NCBI RefSeq assembly: GCF_019145475.1
Contig: NZ_JAHTKI010000010.1
Span: 62,001-126,000 of the forward strand
Direction: 5' to 3'
DNA: 64,000 bases
Source of the DNA: Pseudomonas botevensis
Lineage (GTDB): Bacteria; Pseudomonadota; Gammaproteobacteria; Pseudomonadales; Pseudomonadaceae
Shown here: positions 15,480 through 24,513 of the stretch, piece after piece
Layout of the letters: every line of letters begins with the position of its first letter
How positions within the stretch are numbered: position 1 is the stretch's first letter
The notes under the pieces: model-generated
The model's input: only the letters and a program-made list of their open reading frames with translations
Told to the model about the DNA's origin: nothing
Databases searched by the model: none
Program-made: the position numbers and the translations under genes

Positions 15480-16802
15480 TTACTCGGTTGCGCCACGTTT
15501 TGCTTTTAGGCGAGTGACGTTCGCTCCGGTCTGGTTCGCGAATTCGTGTGGAGTGACATGCTCCTCCCGGTTAGCCTCCAGATACCGGCTCCACCAGTTC
15601 ATGATCAGCCTGCGCTCCTCGATGAACTCAGCCTTGTGGATATAAGCGGCGCGGACGTTGTTGCGTTCCTTGTGGCTCATCTGCCGTTCAATAGCTGTCT
15701 CCGACCACAATCCTGACTCGATCAGTGCGCTGCAGGCCATCGAACGAAATCCATGCCCGCAGATATCGGTTTTGGTGTCGTATCCCATCGTCCGAAGCGC
15801 GTTGTTCACGGTATTTTCGGACATGGGCTTCCAGGGTTTGGCATCCCCTGCAAACACCAGGTCGAATTTGCCGGTTAGGGCGTGGATCTGTTCAAGCAGG
15901 GCAACGGCCTGTGACGATAAGGGTATTAAATGGATATCCCCTGCCATCTTCGTACCCCTTGTGGAAAAGGGTACTCCCTCCAACGCGGGTCGAGTGTCAG
16001 GTATCTCCCAGGTGCCTCGCTTAAGGTCGAACTCGCTCCAGCGGGCGAAGCGCAGTTCGCTGGAGCGTACGAACACATGCAGCGAGAGCATCACCGTCAG
16101 ACGGGTAAGTGCCCGGCCTTTATAGGTGTCGATCCGCTCCTGCAGTTCCGGCAGTCGCGATAAGGGTAGAGCGGGGCGATGTACTACCCGCGGGGCTTTG
16201 ATCGAGCCTTCGAGATCGTAAGCAGGGTTTATGGTGATAAGCCGGAGGCGCTTTGCCTCGCGCATGATGCTCTGCAGGTAGTTTTGTACCCTTAAAGCAA
16301 CGTCGATCGTTCCGCGCTTCTTGATCGCTTCCAAGGGCTGCATAAGGTCATGGGTGTCGAGATCAACAATGGCGCGTGCGCCGATCAGCGGAAATACGTG
16401 GGTTTTGAGGCGGCTCATTACTGTCTTGGAATGGCCTGGTGCCCACTTGGCCGACATTTCCGTATGCCAGTCGAGCGCAACGCTTTCAAAGGTTCTGCCT
16501 TTGATTACGGCTTCCGCTTTGGCTTGGTGCTTGGTCTCTATAGGATCAACGCCATCCGCCAGCATTCGCTTAACTTCCAAGCGCTTGCGGCGCGCATCGG
16601 CGAGGCCAATGACGGGGTAGTTGCCGAACGAGGTCAGTCCTTCGCGTCCGTCAGGTTTGACGTAACGGAGCCGCCAGCCTTTGCGGCCATTGGGTTGGAC
16701 TAGGAGGTAGAGGCCATCGCCGTCGAAAAGCTTGTAGGCGCGGTCTGTAGGTTTTGCCAAGCGGCAAGCTGCGTCGGAGAGCGGAGCTGTGGTGCGCGAC
16801 AT
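15480..16802 (-). CDS. P4-type tyrosine integrase of the tRNA-Thr island
   Basis: A 440-residue recombinase. The N-terminal arm-binding domain (DAACRLAKPTDRAYKLFDGD ... GLYLLV, DUF4102 type) is followed by a core-binding domain and a catalytic domain with all residues visible: RSSELR (Arg I), HGFRSM (HxxR), MSHKE (His III) and RAAYIHKAEF (nucleophile Tyr). The gene is full length, ends toward the cargo and starts 172 bp from the tRNA-Thr gene it presumably targets. It would catalyse site-specific integration and, with an excisionase not seen here, excision. Confidence 0.92.
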   Translation of the reverse strand: MSRTTAPLSDAACRLAKPTDRAYKLFDGDGLYLLVQPNGRKGWRLRYVKPDGREGLTSFGNYPVIGLADARRKRLEVKRMLADGVDPIETKHQAKAEAVIKGRTFESVALDWHTEMSAKWAPGHSKTVMSRLKTHVFPLIGARAIVDLDTHDLMQPLEAIKKRGTIDVALRVQNYLQSIMREAKRLRLITINPAYDLEGSIKAPRVVHRPALPLSRLPELQERIDTYKGRALTRLTVMLSLHVFVRSSELRFARWSEFDLKRGTWEIPDTRPALEGVPFSTRGTKMAGDIHLIPLSSQAVALLEQIHALTGKFDLVFAGDAKPWKPMSENTVNNALRTMGYDTKTDICGHGFRSMACSALIESGLWSETAIERQMSHKERNNVRAAYIHKAEFIEERRLIMNWWSRYLEANREEHVTPHEFANQTGANVTRLKAKRGATE

Positions 16803-16905
16803 AAGGGTACTCCCTTTTATCGAAGTGACCTGTATCCCAAACTCTACCCTTAAAACGGTTGGAATCCACCAGTTTCTGACGGAAACCGATGGAACGCTAA
16901 AACGA

Positions 16906-16931
16906 AAAAACCCGCCAGAAGGCGGGTTTTT
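16906..16931. terminator. Bidirectional intrinsic terminator between integrase and tRNA-Thr
   Basis: aaaaacccgcc (16906-16916) and ggcgggttttt (16921-16931) form an 11-bp stem with a 4-nt loop and T-tracts on both strands. It lies downstream of tRNA-Thr and upstream of the integrase start on the minus strand, so it separates the two transcripts. Confidence 0.85.
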
Positions 16932-16935
16932 CGGG

Positions 16936-16969
16936 GGTTCCAGAGATTTTGAAAGCCTTCTCTGGAACC
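16936..16969. repeat. 11-bp inverted repeat adjacent to the att core
   Basis: ggttccagaga (16936-16946) and tctctggaacc (16959-16969) flank 12 nt and abut the att core at 16970. It could be a second part of the tRNA terminator or a recombinase/excisionase-related site. Confidence 0.55.
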
Positions 16970-16974
16970 TTGTA

Positions 16975-17050
<76 letters not shown>

Positions 17051-17062
17051 GTGTGGGCGACG

Positions 17063-17090
17063 ATTATAGCGATTGGGCGGGTTCTGTAAA
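17063..17090 (-). promoter_or_regulatory. Sigma-70 promoter of tRNA-Thr
   Basis: On the minus strand TTTACA (17085-17090) and TATAAT (17063-17068) are separated by 16 bp, with the tRNA 5' end 12 bp beyond the -10. Confidence 0.8.
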
Positions 17091-17126
17091 CCCCTGAATT
17101 CAGACTATTTTTGCGCGGGCGTGGAA

Positions 17127-17942
17127 TCAGGCTCGGCGCAGGAGGTTGCGCAGTTTTTGTACGGCTCGCCAGGCGCGGCTGTTTTGCATGGCGCGCAGTT
17201 GGGCTTCGGCGTGTTCGGCGCGTTGCAGGGCGTTTTCCAGGTGGGGGTTTAGCGGGTGGGCGAGGTTGTGGCCCTTGCAGAGCTGGAAGTCGTTGAGGTT
17301 GCAGGGCGGGATGTCGAAGGCGGGTTTGAGGTGCAGGTGTTCGTCGGCGAGGAAGTAGCTGTTGAGACCGTCGAACAGGACGTTCCGGTAGCCGGCGTCG
17401 GTAACCAGGTGTTCCCAGGTGTGGTCGCGATTCCATGGGGTTTCGATGAGGATGACCCACGGGCGGAAGCGGCTGAAGTCCATGCCGCGCAGTACGGTTT
17501 CTTCATGGCCTTCGACGTCGATTTTCAGGAAGTGGATCGGGCGGTTGGCGGCGTGTTCTTCGCAAATTGAGGTCAACGTCCGGGCTTTGACTGTCAGGCT
17601 CTGTACTTGCAGACCGGCGGCTTTTCGCTCTTGGGCGACGATGGGGTCGGCGGTGGAGAGGCCGGTATCGGCGATGCCGTAAAAGGTCAGTTCGCCGGCC
17701 TGGTCGCTGGCGACGCATTGCAGGGTCGTGTCGCGGGGACGCTGTTGGCGCAGGGCGTCGTGAAAGTTTTGCATCGGCTCGACGTTGATGCCGCTCCAGC
17801 CGCGGTCATAGAAAGCCTTGGTCACCGAGTCGTGGGTCGGGTGGTTGGCGCCGACATCGATGTAGAAACCATTTTCGAAGAATTTGAAGGCACGCCACAG
17901 GCGGATGTCTTCGAAATTCTGTGCGTAAGAGATGAACGTCAC
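17127..17942 (-). CDS. FkbM-family SAM-dependent methyltransferase
   Basis: A 271-residue protein with FkbM motifs: YAQNFEDIRLWRAF near the start, FYIDVGANHP (SAM motif I), IHFLKIDVEGHEETVLRGMD (motif IV region) and a basic helical tail. GTG at 17942 is chosen for the AGGGAG ribosome site 7 nt upstream; the longer upstream frame (from 18095) has no such site. FkbM enzymes O-methylate sugars or polyketides, often in surface polysaccharide pathways, but no such genes adjoin. Confidence 0.85.
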   Translation of the reverse strand: MTFISYAQNFEDIRLWRAFKFFENGFYIDVGANHPTHDSVTKAFYDRGWSGINVEPMQNFHDALRQQRPRDTTLQCVASDQAGELTFYGIADTGLSTADPIVAQERKAAGLQVQSLTVKARTLTSICEEHAANRPIHFLKIDVEGHEETVLRGMDFSRFRPWVILIETPWNRDHTWEHLVTDAGYRNVLFDGLNSYFLADEHLHLKPAFDIPPCNLNDFQLCKGHNLAHPLNPHLENALQRAEHAEAQLRAMQNSRAWRAVQKLRNLLRRA

Positions 17943-18285
17943 GGTCGCTCCCTGTCGGTCGGGTTCTTCTTGTTTGGCAGGTTCTGCCGACACTGCGTGA
18001 ATCTGTATAGCAACGGTGGTGGGTGGGCGCAATTTTCCGCCGTGGGCGTCCGTGATTCGGCGGTTATGTCGTTTTGATCTGGGGCTTATGCACAACGGGT
18101 TGCGACGAGAGGCTGCTCAGGCAGCATTTTGTGGAAGGGTTCGCATTTGAGGCGCAAATCCCTGTTTTACCGGTTTTTTATGAATATGAACAAAAAATGA
18201 CCAGCGCTGTAGGCAGGCCGAAAAGGCCGTGGATATTGGATCCAGGATAATTCCATCAACAGAGTTATCCACAGGCTGTCAAGGT
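17943..18285. other. Intergenic region
   Basis: 343 bp carrying the FkbM gene promoter and the 3' end of the methyltransferase transcript. A single consensus DnaA box (ttatccaca, 18265-18273) occurs next to the methyltransferase stop. No gene is seen. Confidence 0.6.
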
Positions 18286-19521
18286 TTAGCGACGCTCAGC
18301 CAGCAGCAGGAAATTACGCGGAGTGAGAAGGGCGTCACAGAAGGTTCCAAGGCGTACGACGTAGCCCTGTTCGCTGAGGAAAAGTGCCCGGTCAAGATTC
18401 AGCCAAAGCTCCAGCGGACGTCGGAACAATCCGCGTAGCAATTCCAGGTTGCGAACTTCGGCTAACCGCTGCCAACCCGCCGCTTCCCATTGCCCGAAAT
18501 CCGTCTGTCCGATTGTGGATAACTCTTTCAGCGCTGCCAGGTCGCGGCAGTAGTCGGCAAACGGTTTGTCCAGCCAGGCGCTGGGCAGAGACGGCGTTGG
18601 AAGGTATTCGTCGATGCCGCGTACTTGCCGTTGCAGCAGGTCGAACGCCAGGCGTCGGGCCATGGAGGTATCACGCTGGCGTCGGACCCGCGCACCGGCG
18701 GTGACGGTTTCGCTCATCGGCAAGGCCAGATCTTCCAGCGAAAGCTGTAGGGCGGATCCCGATCCGGCCGAGGACAACGGCAGATATTCGCTGCGATTGA
18801 TCCGGTTGTAGCAGCACGGTGCGATGGCCAGTTGTTGGCACCCGGCGGCGCTGGCGAGTTGCATCAGGCGTACATGCAGATCACCACAGGCGTGCAGGGC
18901 GACGGGTGTGTGCTGGGCGCTCAACACGGCCGCTGCGTCTGGCGCCAGGACATCCTGTTCGACATGCAAGGCATGCAGATGATGGCGCTGGCTCAGGGCC
19001 TGACCGCTGGCGACCAACAATGGATCGTATTCGATGCAGGTCAGTTGCTGCCCTGCACCCAGCAAGCGCCGTCCCAAATGCCCTTTGCCGGAACACCAGT
19101 CCAGCCAGTGCCGGGGTTGTGAGCTGAATGATAAACGGCTGGTGAACGCTTCGATCTGCTGCCACTTGCGCCCCGGCACATCGACATTCAGTCGGTGCCC
19201 CGCGGCTTCCAGCGCATGGCCGGGCAATTCACCGACCGCACTCAGCTCAATCGAAAGCGCCGCCAATGAAGCGAACGGCTCCGGTGCATCGGCGAGATTG
19301 GCGGGATGGTTGTGGGCGTTTTCCGCGTCGTCCAGCGAGCGTCCGCGCAGCCATGCGGCCAATTGCGGATAGGACGTTTCCCAGGGAAGTTGCAGATGAG
19401 TGAACGGGCGGGGTTTCCACAGCGCCTGATGGGCTGTGAGAAAGGTATCCAGTGCCGTGAAACGGGCGAGCAGGGCCTCGCCCGTCAGCACGTCGGACGT
19501 TTCAGCGCCCCTGGCAGGCAT
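18286..19521 (-). CDS. SAM-dependent methyltransferase co-transcribed with the amino acid transporter
   Basis: A 411-residue protein. A central Rossmann methyltransferase core begins with HWLDWCSGKGHLGRRLL (motif I) and continues with TCIEYDP (acidic end of strand 2) and VALHACGDLH (motif IV region). A CCYNRINRSEYLPLS segment follows, a pattern I associate with methyltransferases acting on RNA or small molecules. It starts 20 nt inside the upstream permease gene, so it is the last gene of the ABC transporter operon. Substrate unknown. Confidence 0.75.
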   Translation of the reverse strand: MPARGAETSDVLTGEALLARFTALDTFLTAHQALWKPRPFTHLQLPWETSYPQLAAWLRGRSLDDAENAHNHPANLADAPEPFASLAALSIELSAVGELPGHALEAAGHRLNVDVPGRKWQQIEAFTSRLSFSSQPRHWLDWCSGKGHLGRRLLGAGQQLTCIEYDPLLVASGQALSQRHHLHALHVEQDVLAPDAAAVLSAQHTPVALHACGDLHVRLMQLASAAGCQQLAIAPCCYNRINRSEYLPLSSAGSGSALQLSLEDLALPMSETVTAGARVRRQRDTSMARRLAFDLLQRQVRGIDEYLPTPSLPSAWLDKPFADYCRDLAALKELSTIGQTDFGQWEAAGWQRLAEVRNLELLRGLFRRPLELWLNLDRALFLSEQGYVVRLGTFCDALLTPRNFLLLAERR

Positions 19522-20191
19522 CGACGCGCAACCAGCGTTCCAGCAGCTTGAAGCCGCGAACCAGCACGTAGGACATCAGCAGGTAGAACACGCCGGCCGC
19601 GAAGAAAATCTCCACCGGCAGGTAGGTGCGGGCAATGATCGTGCGGGCCATGCCGGTCAGTTCCAGCAAGGTCACGGTGCTGGCCAGCGCACTGGCCTTG
19701 AGCATCAGGATCACTTCGTTGCTGTAGGCCGGCAGGCCGATGCGCGCGGCACGCGGCAGGATGATGTAGAACAGCGCCTTCGGCCTGGACATGCCCAAGG
19801 CTCGTGCGGCTTCGATTTCCCCCGGCGGAATCGCCTGGATCGCACCGCGCAGGATCTCGGCAATATACGCCGCCGTATGCAGGGTCATGGTCGCGGTGGC
19901 GCACCAGAACGGATCGCGCAGGTACGGCCACATCGAGCTGTTGCGGATCACGTCGAACTGCGCCAGGCCGTAGTAGACCAGGAACAGTTGCACCAGCAGC
20001 GGCGTGCCTCGGAAAAAGAAGATGTAGGCGTAGGGCAGAGAACGCACATACCACAGCTTCGAGGAGCGGGCGATGCCCAGCGGAATCGCCAGCAGCAACC
20101 CGGCGATCACGGCGATGGCGACCAGTTCCAGCGTCAAGGTCGCGCCCTGCGCCAGTTTCGGCAGCCACTTGATGATGACTTCCCAGTTCAT
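19502..20191 (-). CDS. Polar/basic amino acid ABC transporter permease (HisM-like)
   Basis: A 229-residue inner-membrane permease. The start MNWEVIIKWLPK follows a GAGGAGCG ribosome site and overlaps the upstream permease stop by 4 nt. The conserved EAA loop reads EIEAARALGMSRPKALFYII, preceded by AYIAEILRGAIQAIPPGE. About five membrane segments. It forms the heterodimeric channel with the HisQ-like protein. Confidence 0.88.
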   Translation of the reverse strand: MNWEVIIKWLPKLAQGATLTLELVAIAVIAGLLLAIPLGIARSSKLWYVRSLPYAYIFFFRGTPLLVQLFLVYYGLAQFDVIRNSSMWPYLRDPFWCATATMTLHTAAYIAEILRGAIQAIPPGEIEAARALGMSRPKALFYIILPRAARIGLPAYSNEVILMLKASALASTVTLLELTGMARTIIARTYLPVEIFFAAGVFYLLMSYVLVRGFKLLERWLRVDACQGR

Positions 20192-20883
20192 GAAGCGCTC
20201 CTCGCAAAGCCGCGAGCGGCGCGTTTTTCCAGGAAGTACATGCCGATCATCGCCAGTACCGTCAGGCCCAGGTACATGAATGCGGCGACCATATAGAAGG
20301 TGAACGGTTGCTTGGACACGGTCACGCCGATCTGCGCGTGACGCATGATTTCTTCCAGGCCGATCACCGACACCAGCGCGGTATCTTTCATCAGGATCAT
20401 GAACAGGTTGCCCAGGCCGGGCAGGGCGATGCGCCACATCTGCGGCATGATCAGTTTGGTGAAGATCCGCCATTTCGACAGGCCCAGGGCCACGCCTGCC
20501 TCACGGTGACCTTTGGGAATGGCGAGGATCGCGCCACGAAACACTTCCGTGGCGTACGCGCCGAAGCACAGGCCCAGCGCAATGACGCCGGCAGCAAAGG
20601 CGCTGAGTTCCAGGTCGGGATTGCCGAAGAACTCACCGAGGGCGCGCATCGCGTTGACCGTACCGAAGTAGATCAACAGCACCCAGAGCAACTCCGGGAC
20701 GCCGCGCACCAGTGTCGAATAAAAGCCGCCAAGCCATTGCAGAGGCTTGTACGGGGAAGTCTTGGCCAGGGCGCCGAGCAGACCGAGCACCAGCCCCAGG
20801 CACAGGGCCGACAGTGCCAGTTTGACGGTCATCAGCGCGCCAGCGGCGAGCGCCGGGCCGAATCCGTAGAGGTCGATAATCAT
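20188..20883 (-). CDS. Polar/basic amino acid ABC transporter permease (HisQ-like)
   Basis: A 231-residue permease with YATEVFRGAILAIPKGHREA and the EAA-loop continuation GVALGLSKWRIFTKLI, about five membrane helices. It lies between the binding protein gene and the HisM-like gene and overlaps the latter by 4 nt. Together they move a polar or basic amino acid through the inner membrane. Confidence 0.88.
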   Translation of the reverse strand: MIIDLYGFGPALAAGALMTVKLALSALCLGLVLGLLGALAKTSPYKPLQWLGGFYSTLVRGVPELLWVLLIYFGTVNAMRALGEFFGNPDLELSAFAAGVIALGLCFGAYATEVFRGAILAIPKGHREAGVALGLSKWRIFTKLIMPQMWRIALPGLGNLFMILMKDTALVSVIGLEEIMRHAQIGVTVSKQPFTFYMVAAFMYLGLTVLAMIGMYFLEKRAARGFARSAS

Positions 20884-20961
20884 GGATTTCTTTTCAAATC
20901 GCGGCAGGCAAGGCCAGGGATCGGCGCCGTGGTTGAACGGTGCCGATCCGGCCGGTCAGGA

Positions 20962-21711
20962 TCAGTAGATGCTGAACGGGAAGTACTTGTCGTTGATCTT
21001 CTTGTAGGTGCCGTCAGCGACGATTTCCTTCAGCGCGGCGTTCAGCTTCTCGCGGATCGGGTCGCCTTTGCGTACAGCGATACCGATCTTGTCGCTTTCT
21101 TCCACCGGATCGCCCTTGAATTCGTAAGACTTGCCGGCGTCGCTTTTCAGCCACTCGTAGTTGACGTACTTGTCGGCGAGGATGGCGTCCAGGCGACCGG
21201 AAGTCAGGTCGAGGTAGGCGTTTTCCTGGGTGTCGTAGAGCTTGATGGTGATGTCGTCACCGAAGTTGTCTTCCAGGAAGGTGCCGGCCAGGGTCGCGCG
21301 CTGGGCGCCGATCACTTTGCCTTTCAGCGCAGCCTTGTCGGTCTTGAAGTCGACGTTTTTCGGCGCGATGAATTGCAGCTTGTTGGAGTAGTACGGGTCG
21401 GTGAAGTCCACCGCCTGCTTGCGCTCGTCGGTGATCGACATCGAGGAGATCAGGAAGTCGAACTTCTTGGCGTTCAGGGCCGGGATGATGCCGTCCCAGT
21501 CGGAAGTGACTACCGAGCACTCGGTTTTCATCTTGGCGCACAGGGCGTCGCCGATGTCCTTGTCGAAGCCGACCACGTTGCCGCTGGCGTCTTTGTTGTT
21601 GAACGGCGGGTAAGCCGCTTCGATGCCCATCTTCAGGGTCTCGGCCATGGCACCGGCGCTGAAGGCCAGGGTGACGGCGGCGGCCAGGAAGACCTTTTTG
21701 TAGTTCTGCAT
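20962..21711 (-). CDS. Polar/basic amino acid periplasmic binding protein (HisJ/ArgT/AotJ-like)
   Basis: A 249-residue family-3 solute-binding protein with a Sec signal peptide (MQNYKKVFLAAAVTLAFSAG ... AMA, cut before ETLKMG). Family markers are GIEAAYPPFNNKD, GFDKDIGDALC, SDWDGIIPAL, ISSMSITDERKQAVDFTDPY and DAILADKYV. These fit the lysine/arginine/ornithine/histidine branch. It sits second in the operon after the ATPase. The exact ligand is not proven. Confidence 0.88.
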   Translation of the reverse strand: MQNYKKVFLAAAVTLAFSAGAMAETLKMGIEAAYPPFNNKDASGNVVGFDKDIGDALCAKMKTECSVVTSDWDGIIPALNAKKFDFLISSMSITDERKQAVDFTDPYYSNKLQFIAPKNVDFKTDKAALKGKVIGAQRATLAGTFLEDNFGDDITIKLYDTQENAYLDLTSGRLDAILADKYVNYEWLKSDAGKSYEFKGDPVEESDKIGIAVRKGDPIREKLNAALKEIVADGTYKKINDKYFPFSIY

Positions 21712-21724
21712 GCGGGTAGCTCCG

Positions 21725-22498
21725 TTAGCGGTTGCTGGACATGAATTGTTTGCAGCGCGCCGAAAGCGGGTTTTCGAACACCTGCTGTGGCGATCCTTGC
21801 TCTTCTACCAGGCCCTGGTGGAGGAACACCACTTCGCTGGAGACCTGACGGGCAAAGCCCATCTCGTGGGTCACGAGCAGCATGGTGCGGCCTTCTTCGG
21901 CCAATGCGCGGATGACATTAAGTACTTCCTGGACCATTTCCGGGTCAAGGGCGGAGGTGGGCTCGTCGAACAGGATCACCTTGGGCTGCATCGCCAGCGT
22001 GCGTGCGATCGCCGCGCGTTGTTGCTGGCCACCGGACAATTGTGCCGGGTAGGAATGGCGCTTGTCGGCGATGCCGACCTTGGCCAGCAGCGCTTCGGCG
22101 ACTTCGATGGCTTCGGCCTTGCTCTGGCCGAGGACGCGACGCGGGGCTTCGATGATGTTGTCGAGCACGCTCATGTGCGGCCACAGATTAAAGTTTTGAA
22201 ACACAAAACCAATCTCGGAGCGCAGGCGATTGATCTGCTTGCCATCGGCGGCAACCAGTTCGCCATTCTTGGCGGCCTTGAGTTTGAGTTCTTCCCCGGC
22301 GACCAGGATCTGGCCCTGATGCGGGTTTTCCAACAGGTTGATGCAACGCAGGAACGTGGACTTGCCGGAACCGGAGGAGCCCAGGATCGAGATCACGTCG
22401 CCGTCGCGGGCGGTCAACGAGATGCCTTTGAGCACCTCAAGCTGTCCGTAGCGTTTGTGCAAGTTGCGGATTTCAAGCGCGGGCGTGGCCTCAGCCAT
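21725..22498 (-). CDS. Polar/basic amino acid ABC transporter ATPase (HisP-like)
   Basis: A 257-residue ATPase: Walker A GSSGSGKST, Q-loop VFQNFNLWPH, signature LSGGQQQR, Walker B VILFDEPTSALD, H-loop LVTHEMGFA. The insertion around residues 70-90 (KLKAAKNGELVAADGKQIN) is typical of HisP-like proteins. It is the first gene of the five-gene operon ATPase / binding protein / permease / permease / methyltransferase, with a GAGGAAC ribosome site. Confidence 0.92.
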   Translation of the reverse strand: MAEATPALEIRNLHKRYGQLEVLKGISLTARDGDVISILGSSGSGKSTFLRCINLLENPHQGQILVAGEELKLKAAKNGELVAADGKQINRLRSEIGFVFQNFNLWPHMSVLDNIIEAPRRVLGQSKAEAIEVAEALLAKVGIADKRHSYPAQLSGGQQQRAAIARTLAMQPKVILFDEPTSALDPEMVQEVLNVIRALAEEGRTMLLVTHEMGFARQVSSEVVFLHQGLVEEQGSPQQVFENPLSARCKQFMSSNR

Positions 22499-23050
22499 GT
22501 GCGTTCCTCATATATGTTGCGCTCCTGCTGTTGGTTGGCCTTCCTGGCGAGGCGGCCAAGCTAGCATAGCGTTTCAATGGCAGCCAACAGCGCTACGGGC
22601 GGTAAACGGATGGCGTGTGGCAGGTTGTCGCATCGGCACAGCAGACTGTCGCCCCATCAACAACCGAACGGGTGTTTGAACGTTGATTCCCGTGGGTGTC
22701 GCGTAAAAAAAGGCGCGATGTTGCCACCTTTGGCGGGGTGTTGGAAGCGCTATCCGGCCGAACGTTCCGGATTCGCCCTTTTATTGTGCATCCCACACTT
22801 TTTCCGTGTGTTTCTGGTGCGCCGAATCGTTTAGAAAGTGAGTCGCAGGGTAACGTTCTGGCGAATAGCCATTAATCTCAATGACTTGCGATGACTGTCC
22901 GGTCGCGCCCAAAACCGCGGGCCAGAAGACTTTGAAACATTTTGGCGCATTTATTGCGTGCAGAATCTGGAACGCCCCGTTGGTTTCTTTTTACGAGAAG
23001 GAAAACCAGACGGGACGGACTGAATCGCTTTCCTCGCAAAGGTAGTTTCA
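22499..23050. other. Divergent intergenic region between the ABC operon and gabP
   Basis: 552 bp without a gene. Toward gabP it contains a near-consensus sigma-54 promoter at 22943-22957. I could not find a convincing promoter for the ABC operon or a clear activator site by eye. Confidence 0.6.
22943..22957 (+). promoter_or_regulatory. Sigma-54 promoter upstream of gabP
   Basis: TGGCGC-ATTTA-TTGC has GG (-24) and GC (-12) exactly 10 nt apart, matching the RpoN consensus. It lies 93 bp before the gabP ATG. This implies control by NtrC or another enhancer-binding protein, consistent with GABA as a nitrogen source. Confidence 0.65.
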
Positions 23051-24442
23051 ATGAGCAGTACCCAAAGCTCCAATGGCCTCGAACAGGGGCTCAAACCGCG
23101 TCATGTGACCATGCTGTCGATCGCCGGTGTGATCGGTGCAGGTCTGTTTGTCGGCTCCGGCCACGCAATCGCCGCCGCCGGTCCTGCCGTGCTGCTGGCC
23201 TACGCTGCCGCCGGCCTGTTGGTGGTGCTGGTGATGCGCATGCTCGGTGAAATGGCCGTTGCCTCGCCTGACACCGGCTCCTTTTCGACTTACGCCGACC
23301 GCGCCATCGGCCATTGGGCCGGTTTCACCATCGGCTGGCTATACTGGTGGTTCTGGGTTCTGGTGATCCCGCTGGAAGCCAACGCCGCTGCAACCATCCT
23401 GCACGCGTGGTTCCCGGGTGTGGAAATCTGGGCCTTTGCCTTGATCATCACCCTGCTGCTGACGGTGACCAACCTGTTCAGCGTGAAGAATTACGGTGAG
23501 TTCGAATTCTGGTTCGCCCTGCTCAAAGTCGTGGCGATCATTGGTTTCATCATTGTTGGCGTCATGGCGATTTTCGGCTTCCTGCCGAACAGCCAGGTCA
23601 GCGGTGTTTCGCATATTTTCGACACTCAGGGCTTCCTGCCGAACGGCATGGGCGCGGTCTTGGGCGCGATCCTCACCACCATGTTCTCCTTCATGGGCAC
23701 CGAGATCGTGACCATCGCGGCTGCGGAATCGAAGAACCCTGGCAAGCAGATTTCCAAGGCCACCAACTCGGTGATCTGGCGGATCGGCTTGTTCTATCTC
23801 GTTTCGATTTTCATCGTTGTGGCACTGGTGCCGTGGAATGACCCGATGCTGGCAAGCCTCGGCTCCTACCAGACTGTGCTGGATCGCATGGGTATCCCGA
23901 ACGCCAAGATGATCGTCGACATCGTGGTTCTGGTCGCTGTGACCAGCTGCCTGAACTCGGCCCTGTACACCTCTTCGCGCATGCTGTTCTCCCTGGGCAA
24001 GCGCGGTGATGCGCCGGCCATGGCGACCCGCACCAACAAGAGCGGCACCCCGTACTGGGCAGTCATGCTGTCCACCGGTGCAGCGTTCCTGTGCACCTTC
24101 GCCAACTACGTGGCTCCGGCGGCGGTGTTCGAGTTCCTGCTCGCCAGCTCCGGCGCCATCGCGCTGCTGGTGTACCTGGTGATCGCGTTCTCGCAACTGC
24201 GCATGCGTAAACAACGCATGGCTCGTGGCGAAAAAATCGTCTTCAGCATGTGGCTGTTCCCAGGCCTGACCTACGCCGTGATCGCTTTCATCATCGCGGC
24301 CCTGACCATCATGCTGTTCCAGGACGCCCACCGCGTGGAAATCCTCGCGACCGGCCTGCTGAGTCTGCTGGTGGTGGCTACCGGGTTTCTGGTGGCGCGT
24401 CGTCGCAAGCTGCAAAAGAATGGCGCGGTGGTGTTGAACTGA
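23051..24442 (+). CDS. gabP: GABA permease, APC family
   Basis: A 463-residue, 12-TM amino acid permease with extended similarity to E. coli GabP throughout: GLKPRHVTMLSIAGVIGAGL, PDTGSFSTYADRAIGHWAGF, IGWLYWWFWVLVIPLEAN, NYGEFEFWFALLKVVAII, SFMGTEIVTIAAAES and TSCLNSALYTSSRMLFSL. It imports 4-aminobutyrate and related omega-amino acids with protons. It stands alone, with a sigma-54 promoter upstream and a strong terminator downstream. Confidence 0.9.
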   Translation: MSSTQSSNGLEQGLKPRHVTMLSIAGVIGAGLFVGSGHAIAAAGPAVLLAYAAAGLLVVLVMRMLGEMAVASPDTGSFSTYADRAIGHWAGFTIGWLYWWFWVLVIPLEANAAATILHAWFPGVEIWAFALIITLLLTVTNLFSVKNYGEFEFWFALLKVVAIIGFIIVGVMAIFGFLPNSQVSGVSHIFDTQGFLPNGMGAVLGAILTTMFSFMGTEIVTIAAAESKNPGKQISKATNSVIWRIGLFYLVSIFIVVALVPWNDPMLASLGSYQTVLDRMGIPNAKMIVDIVVLVAVTSCLNSALYTSSRMLFSLGKRGDAPAMATRTNKSGTPYWAVMLSTGAAFLCTFANYVAPAAVFEFLLASSGAIALLVYLVIAFSQLRMRKQRMARGEKIVFSMWLFPGLTYAVIAFIIAALTIMLFQDAHRVEILATGLLSLLVVATGFLVARRRKLQKNGAVVLN

Positions 24443-24459
24443 TTCGTACCGCGTGATGC

Positions 24460-24498
24460 AAAAACGGCCGCTGTCAGCGATGACAAGCGGCCGTTTTT
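24460..24498. terminator. Bidirectional terminator between gabP and the convergent gene
   Basis: aaaaacggccgc (24460-24471) pairs with gcggccgttttt (24487-24498), with further pairing inside. A- and T-tracts on the two sides suit both converging transcripts. Confidence 0.9.
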
Positions 24499-24513
24499 GT
24501 TTGTGCTTGCGGG

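Noticed and set aside
17249..17718. Minus-strand ORFs in other frames inside the FkbM gene
   Set aside because: They overlap the well-supported methyltransferase and are low-complexity Ser/Thr/Arg shadows.
18265..18273. Single consensus DnaA box as evidence of an origin
   Set aside because: One isolated box in a chromosomal intergenic region is expected by chance or local regulation; no cluster here.
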